A stretch of DNA of 36,099 nt, from assembly GCA_020426845.1 (NCBI GenBank), contig JAGQPF010000366.1, positions 1-36,099 on the forward strand, written 5' to 3'. This DNA comes from Planctomycetales bacterium (GTDB taxonomy: Bacteria > Planctomycetota > Planctomycetia > Pirellulales > Pirellulaceae). The position numbers and the translations under genes are program-made. Shown one piece after another: positions 32,423 to 36,099 of the stretch (position 1 is the first letter of the stretch; every line of letters begins with the position of its first letter). The notes under the pieces were generated by a model. That model was not told where the DNA came from. It did not search any database and saw only the letters and a list, made by a program, of their open reading frames with translations.

Positions 32423-35400
32423 CTACGCTTCTTCGTCCAACTGGCCCAGCTCGGCAAACCACGCATCCACGGAGGATTCCCAGCGACGACGGCCAGTGGA
32501 GGCTTCGTCATCGGCAGTTCGCTGTCGCTCCTCGCCCGACGGCAGATCCGATTCGGAACCCGTCTCCGGCTTCGAGAACCGCAGCGGCAGTCCTGACGGA
32601 CGCTCAGGGATCGGCGCCACCGGCGCCGGTAAAGTCAAAGGCGCCGCCCCAATCGGAGCTCGCCCGCTCGATGGTCGATCGCCTCCGTTGGTTGCTGCCA
32701 TTGCTTCGGCGAGCTGTCGCTGCGGCTCGGGCAATGGAATAGGCAATGGAATAGGCAATGGGCTGGGCAGCGCCGTTGGAGCTGCGGCCGTCGCAGACGT
32801 TGACGCCAACTGCACGGGCAGCGTCGCTCCCGCAGATGCGGCAGGCGTGAAGGCAGCGGACTGCACGACGGCCGTCTCCGTACCAGCGATTGGCCGGGGA
32901 GGCGACGGCGCCGCCGATGGAGCAATCTCCAGGCCGTTGACGACCCAGTAGATGTCCGGTCCCCCAACGTCATTGAACGAAATCTCCAACTGCCCGTCGC
33001 CGTTGTCAACGACTCCCATGAGAGTCACGCTGACGAATTGATTGGCCGCGGTGGAGGGGGCCACGGCAGTCTGGCCGTCCTCGGTTGCAACCTGAATCAG
33101 GTCTCGAGCGTAATTGCGGTCGCCAACATACGCGGTCACGTCGTACGACCCACCTGGTGTCACCGCCACGATAAAGGTGCTGGCACTGCCCCGAGGCCCC
33201 CAGGCGCCGTCGCGGACGAGCGACACGTCGGGCGTGCTGTAGCCGAATGTGCCTCGTTGATAGCCACGAGCCGTGGCCTGCCAGCCGTAGCCGGCGGATG
33301 GAGTAAAGATCTGAGTCGTGGCAACTCCGATCATGCCAGGCTGTGTGTCGTTCGACGAGCCGTTGAAATCAAAACGGATTTCGGGCGCGTCGACGTACGA
33401 TATCGCGCCGGCTGAGCTTCCGACGCCTGACCCATCCACGGCCCAGACGGAGAACAACGGAGTTCCGCTGTTGAACGGCCGCTGAACGTCAAAGCTAAAG
33501 GTTCCCCCCGTGACGATCACTTGGTGACCTTGATACGACGGAGAAGCATCCGACACAATCTGTCCGAGATCGGTCGTGACGGACAGCAGCGTGCCGTCCG
33601 GCAGGGAAGTTGTTCCCGTGATCGTGTCGATGGTGACTCCGTCGGCAATCTGTGATCCGCCGGACGTTGAGAACTGAAGGTCCGCCACTTGGGCTGCGGG
33701 CACGATCTCCAAGCCGTTTAAACGCCAATACGGGTCGCCGGCTAGGTCGTCGATCTCGATGTCGATCAAGCCTGCCGGGCCGACGGTGATGGGCACGAGT
33801 CCCTGATAAAACTCTCCCGCCAGAGTCGTCACGCCAGCGGCCAGAGGCGATCCGTTGACGTTCACCGACACTTGGTCCGCGGCTAATCCGGCATCGCCGA
33901 GGGTCACGCTGACGATGTAGTCACCGGGCGCCACTTCTGCGCGAAGTGTGCTTGGAACGCTGCCATAGTGTCCGTCACGCCGCAAACTACCCGCGTAGCC
34001 TGCCTGTGGTCCGCGGTCAAACGATTGCTGCGGTGTCAGCCAGCCCACACCGGAAACTCCGGGGCTGTAGAGCGTGTTGCTCAGCAGCGGCAGATACGTG
34101 GGTTGTACGCTAGCGGCGCCGAGGTCGAGTTTCCAATGGTCGGACGGAGTTGTCTCGACGACCTGACAAGTCACAACGCCCCCAGCCTGAGTCACGACAG
34201 CGTTGTGGCCGCTTGCCGTATTGCGTCGAACGGTGTAGCTGAAGCTGCCGCTTCCGTCGGCCACGACTTGCACGCCCGCGTAGTCGGAGCTGGCATCCGG
34301 CGACGTAATCGTCCCGCTTTGAGTGGAAACCGTGACGAGCTCGCCAGGGGTGGCGCTGCCGACATAGGTGTCCACGGTTTGACCGTCAGCCATGCCGATC
34401 ACTTGGCTCGAAGCGGAAATCGCCGCCGGCTCGATCACCAGGGCATTCACGACCCAGAATGGATCTCCGCCGAGATTCGAAAACTCCAGATCCAGCGTGC
34501 CATCATCGACTTGGACAAACATCGTTGCCACGACGAACTCGCCCGCCGCAGAATTGACGCTGACCAACGGCTGCCCGTGGTCCGCGTCGAGCACTTGAAT
34601 GAAATTTCGACTGGCAGCGTCGTCGCCGATCGTCACGGACACGGCGTACCATCCGTTCGCGACATCGGCCGTAAACACTTTGGCCGCCGACCCGAAATGC
34701 CCGTCCCGCAGCAGGTCGTCATCGACACTGGCCACTCCATTGCCTCGATCGAACGACGAGACGCTCGCTTGCCAGCCGTAGCCATTCAGTGAGGAATAGA
34801 TCGCGGTGGGAGATACCGTGGTGTAGCCGCTCTCGGTCGGGGATTGTGTCGCCGCATATCGGTCAAAGTCGAAGCTCCACGACGATGTGCCTGCCGGCAC
34901 GAGCGGGATGCTTGCGACATTTCCGAACTCAACTCCGAAGAATGCGCCCGGCTGAGATGTGAAGTGCACCGGCTGACAGGCGAATGTCCCGTCGTCGTCC
35001 ACATTCACCGCAGTGACGTTGGCGACGATGCCGTCAAACAAGTCGTCAGACAGGCCATCGTTGATCTGAACCGAAACGTTCACGACCTGATTGCCATCGA
35101 TGATTGCATCGTCGACGCCCGTGACGGTGACGGTCTGCGGAGTGCTCCAGGTCGAAGGCGTGAAGGTCAGCTGCACCGGCGCGACGGTCGCCTCGGATGT
35201 GTTGCCGGAGATAATATCCACAACGACCGGCGTCGCAGGTTGAGCGGCGAGTGCAACCGTGAAAATGTCGGTGGTGCCCGACTCGTTGACGGAAGTCGAG
35301 CCGCCCGACTCGACGATGACCAATCCGGCGACGTCGTTGTCGACGGTCGTCACGCTGACCGTCTGGTCTGCGACCGGGTCGAAGGCGTTGTCGGACAACG

Positions 35401-36099
35401 TGTCGTTGATCGAGACGGTCACGGTGGTGCCTTGGTCGCCGTCCACGCTAACGTCATCGACGCCCGTGACGGTGACCGTCTGCGGGGTATTCCAGTTGGT
35501 GGACGTGAAGGTCAGCTGCAGCGGCGAGACGGTCGCCTCGCCCGCGTCGCCGGAGCTGACGTCGATCACGACATCGGTCAGCGGCGCCGCATTCAAGACC
35601 ACCGTGAACGTGTCGGTCGTGCCCGACTCGTTGACGGAGGTGGAGCCACCGGACTCGACGATCGTGAAGCCAGCGGTGTCGTTGTCGATCGTGGTCACGG
35701 TGACCGTCTGGTCGGCGACCGGATCGAATGCGTTGTCGGACAACGCGTCGTTGATCGAGACCGTCACGGTGGTGGTCTGATCGCCGTCGACGCTCGGGTC
35801 ATCGACGCCAGTGACGGTGACCGTCTGCGGGGTGTTCCAGTTGGTCGACGTGAAGGTTAGCTGCACCGGCGCGACGGTCGCCTCGCCCGTGTCGCCGGAG
35901 CTGACGTCGATCACCACGTCGGTCAGCGGCGCCGCGTTCAATACGACCGTGAAGGTGTCGTTCGTGCCCGATTCGTTGACGGAGGTGGCGCCGCCGGACT
36001 CGACGATCGTAAAGCCTGCCGTGTCGTTATCGACGGTGGTCACGGTGACCGTCTGATCGGCGACCGGATCGAAGGTGTTGTCGGACAACGTGTCGTTGA
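32423..36099 (-). CDS. Giant surface protein, 3' part (partial): Calx-beta-like repeats and malectin-like modules
   Basis: This frame runs open to the right edge, so the N-terminus lies outside; over 1220 C-terminal residues are seen. From the edge inward there are three or more repeats of 115 residues (VTVTGVDD, SVNESGTTDTFTVVL, DVVIDVSSGD, NWNTPQTVTVTG) of the Calx-beta/cadherin-like type. Then come three beta-sandwich modules (for example YGWQASVSSFDRG, LLRDGHFGS, FWVVNALVIEP) resembling malectin-like or other carbohydrate-binding domains, separated by Ig-like linkers. Next are a Pro-rich stretch with PLPIPLPIPLPEP and a polar tail ending WFAELGQLDEEA, a tail type seen on other planctomycete surface proteins. 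It is probably a cell-surface adhesin or glycan binder. Confidence 0.88.
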   Translation of the reverse strand, partial: NDTLSDNTFDPVADQTVTVTTVDNDTAGFTIVESGGATSVNESGTNDTFTVVLNAAPLTDVVIDVSSGDTGEATVAPVQLTFTSTNWNTPQTVTVTGVDDPSVDGDQTTTVTVSINDALSDNAFDPVADQTVTVTTIDNDTAGFTIVESGGSTSVNESGTTDTFTVVLNAAPLTDVVIDVSSGDAGEATVSPLQLTFTSTNWNTPQTVTVTGVDDVSVDGDQGTTVTVSINDTLSDNAFDPVADQTVSVTTVDNDVAGLVIVESGGSTSVNESGTTDIFTVALAAQPATPVVVDIISGNTSEATVAPVQLTFTPSTWSTPQTVTVTGVDDAIIDGNQVVNVSVQINDGLSDDLFDGIVANVTAVNVDDDGTFACQPVHFTSQPGAFFGVEFGNVASIPLVPAGTSSWSFDFDRYAATQSPTESGYTTVSPTAIYSSLNGYGWQASVSSFDRGNGVASVDDDLLRDGHFGSAAKVFTADVANGWYAVSVTIGDDAASRNFIQVLDADHGQPLVSVNSAAGEFVVATMFVQVDDGTLDLEFSNLGGDPFWVVNALVIEPAAISASSQVIGMADGQTVDTYVGSATPGELVTVSTQSGTITSPDASSDYAGVQVVADGSGSFSYTVRRNTASGHNAVVTQAGGVVTCQVVETTPSDHWKLDLGAASVQPTYLPLLSNTLYSPGVSGVGWLTPQQSFDRGPQAGYAGSLRRDGHYGSVPSTLRAEVAPGDYIVSVTLGDAGLAADQVSVNVNGSPLAAGVTTLAGEFYQGLVPITVGPAGLIDIEIDDLAGDPYWRLNGLEIVPAAQVADLQFSTSGGSQIADGVTIDTITGTTSLPDGTLLSVTTDLGQIVSDASPSYQGHQVIVTGGTFSFDVQRPFNSGTPLFSVWAVDGSGVGSSAGAISYVDAPEIRFDFNGSSNDTQPGMIGVATTQIFTPSAGYGWQATARGYQRGTFGYSTPDVSLVRDGAWGPRGSASTFIVAVTPGGSYDVTAYVGDRNYARDLIQVATEDGQTAVAPSTAANQFVSVTLMGVVDNGDGQLEISFNDVGGPDIYWVVNGLEIAPSAAPSPPRPIAGTETAVVQSAAFTPAASAGATLPVQLASTSATAAAPTALPSPLPIPLPIPLPEPQRQLAEAMAATNGGDRPSSGRAPIGAAPLTLPAPVAPIPERPSGLPLRFSKPETGSESDLPSGEERQRTADDEASTGRRRWESSVDAWFAELGQLDEEA
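35055..36099. repeat. 345-bp tandem coding repeats (115-residue units)
   Basis: Units beginning near 36088, 35743 and 35398 are highly similar at the DNA level (the outer two nearly so throughout), and the innermost one (about 35055-35398) has diverged in its second half. The array continues past the window edge. High DNA identity between adjacent units suggests recent duplication or gene conversion. Confidence 0.85.

Noticed and set aside
34844..36056. Plus-strand open frames over the Calx-beta-like repeats
   Set aside because: They mirror the minus-strand repeats. The minus strand gives typical surface-protein beta repeats and the plus strand does not.

Overview
The window is GC-rich bacterial chromosome, most likely from a planctomycete of the Pirellula/Rhodopirellula type. 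The evidence is the mix of families: two secreted sulfatases, a very large Calx-beta-like surface protein, a lipoprotein ending in an SHD1-like domain, two proteins with MJ0042-type zinc ribbons, SDS22-like leucine-rich repeats, DUF2752 and DUF3239 proteins, and an FHA-GAF-cyclase protein. I see no rRNA, tRNA, CRISPR array, transposase, phage or plasmid genes. Starts were chosen from ribosome binding sites and signal peptides, so several differ from the longest open frame.

Layout. 1-365: degenerate direct repeats with no gene. 366-4873, minus strand: a dual-specificity phosphatase fused to a glyoxalase-fold (VOC) domain, a double zinc-ribbon membrane protein, and an exported HEAT-like protein with a Pro/Ala repeat tail. 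5259-8420, plus strand: a probable operon of a histone-deacetylase-family enzyme, an FHA-GAF-class III cyclase and a YjbR-like protein. 8747-13522: an RTX-type exported protein, a uridine-kinase-like P-loop protein and a large secreted metzincin-type protease (all minus), plus one small hypothetical gene (plus). 13945-17642: two small membrane proteins (one DUF2752), a third membrane protein on the minus strand, a zinc-ribbon DUF3239 protein and a membrane-anchored LRR protein. 17677-21423, minus: a 1248-residue lipoprotein. 21650-29151: DinB-like protein, sulfatase 1, purM (minus), glgX and sulfatase 2. 29174-36099: TatD nuclease (minus), an envelope protein, a bacterial homologue of the eukaryotic N-terminal glutamine amidohydrolase NTAQ1, and the 3' part of a giant surface protein (minus) that runs off the right edge.

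The strongest unexplained signal is a dispersed palindromic element of about 49 bp present in eight copies at six loci. It has 13-nt inverted ends (CCGGT + CGGGCCTC against GAGGCCCG + ACCGG, with a 4-nt bulge) around a 19-nt loop. Five copies lie in frame inside three unrelated protein genes, where they encode PPGLTRVACDGGPTS or GPPSQATLVRPGGP depending on orientation. Two loci carry head-to-tail dimers with an exact 45-bp period, so the frame is kept. The other three copies lie just upstream of start codons or between convergent genes. This resembles in principle the Rickettsia palindromic elements that insert into coding genes, but the sequence is different and I do not recognise it. A second palindromic family (CACAGGCTGNCAGCCTGTG) sits at gene ends.

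Functionally the region is a mosaic of housekeeping genes (purM, glgX, tatD), polysaccharide-related secreted enzymes (sulfatases), signalling genes (FHA-cyclase, phosphatase) and cell-surface proteins. I see no single pathway spanning it.
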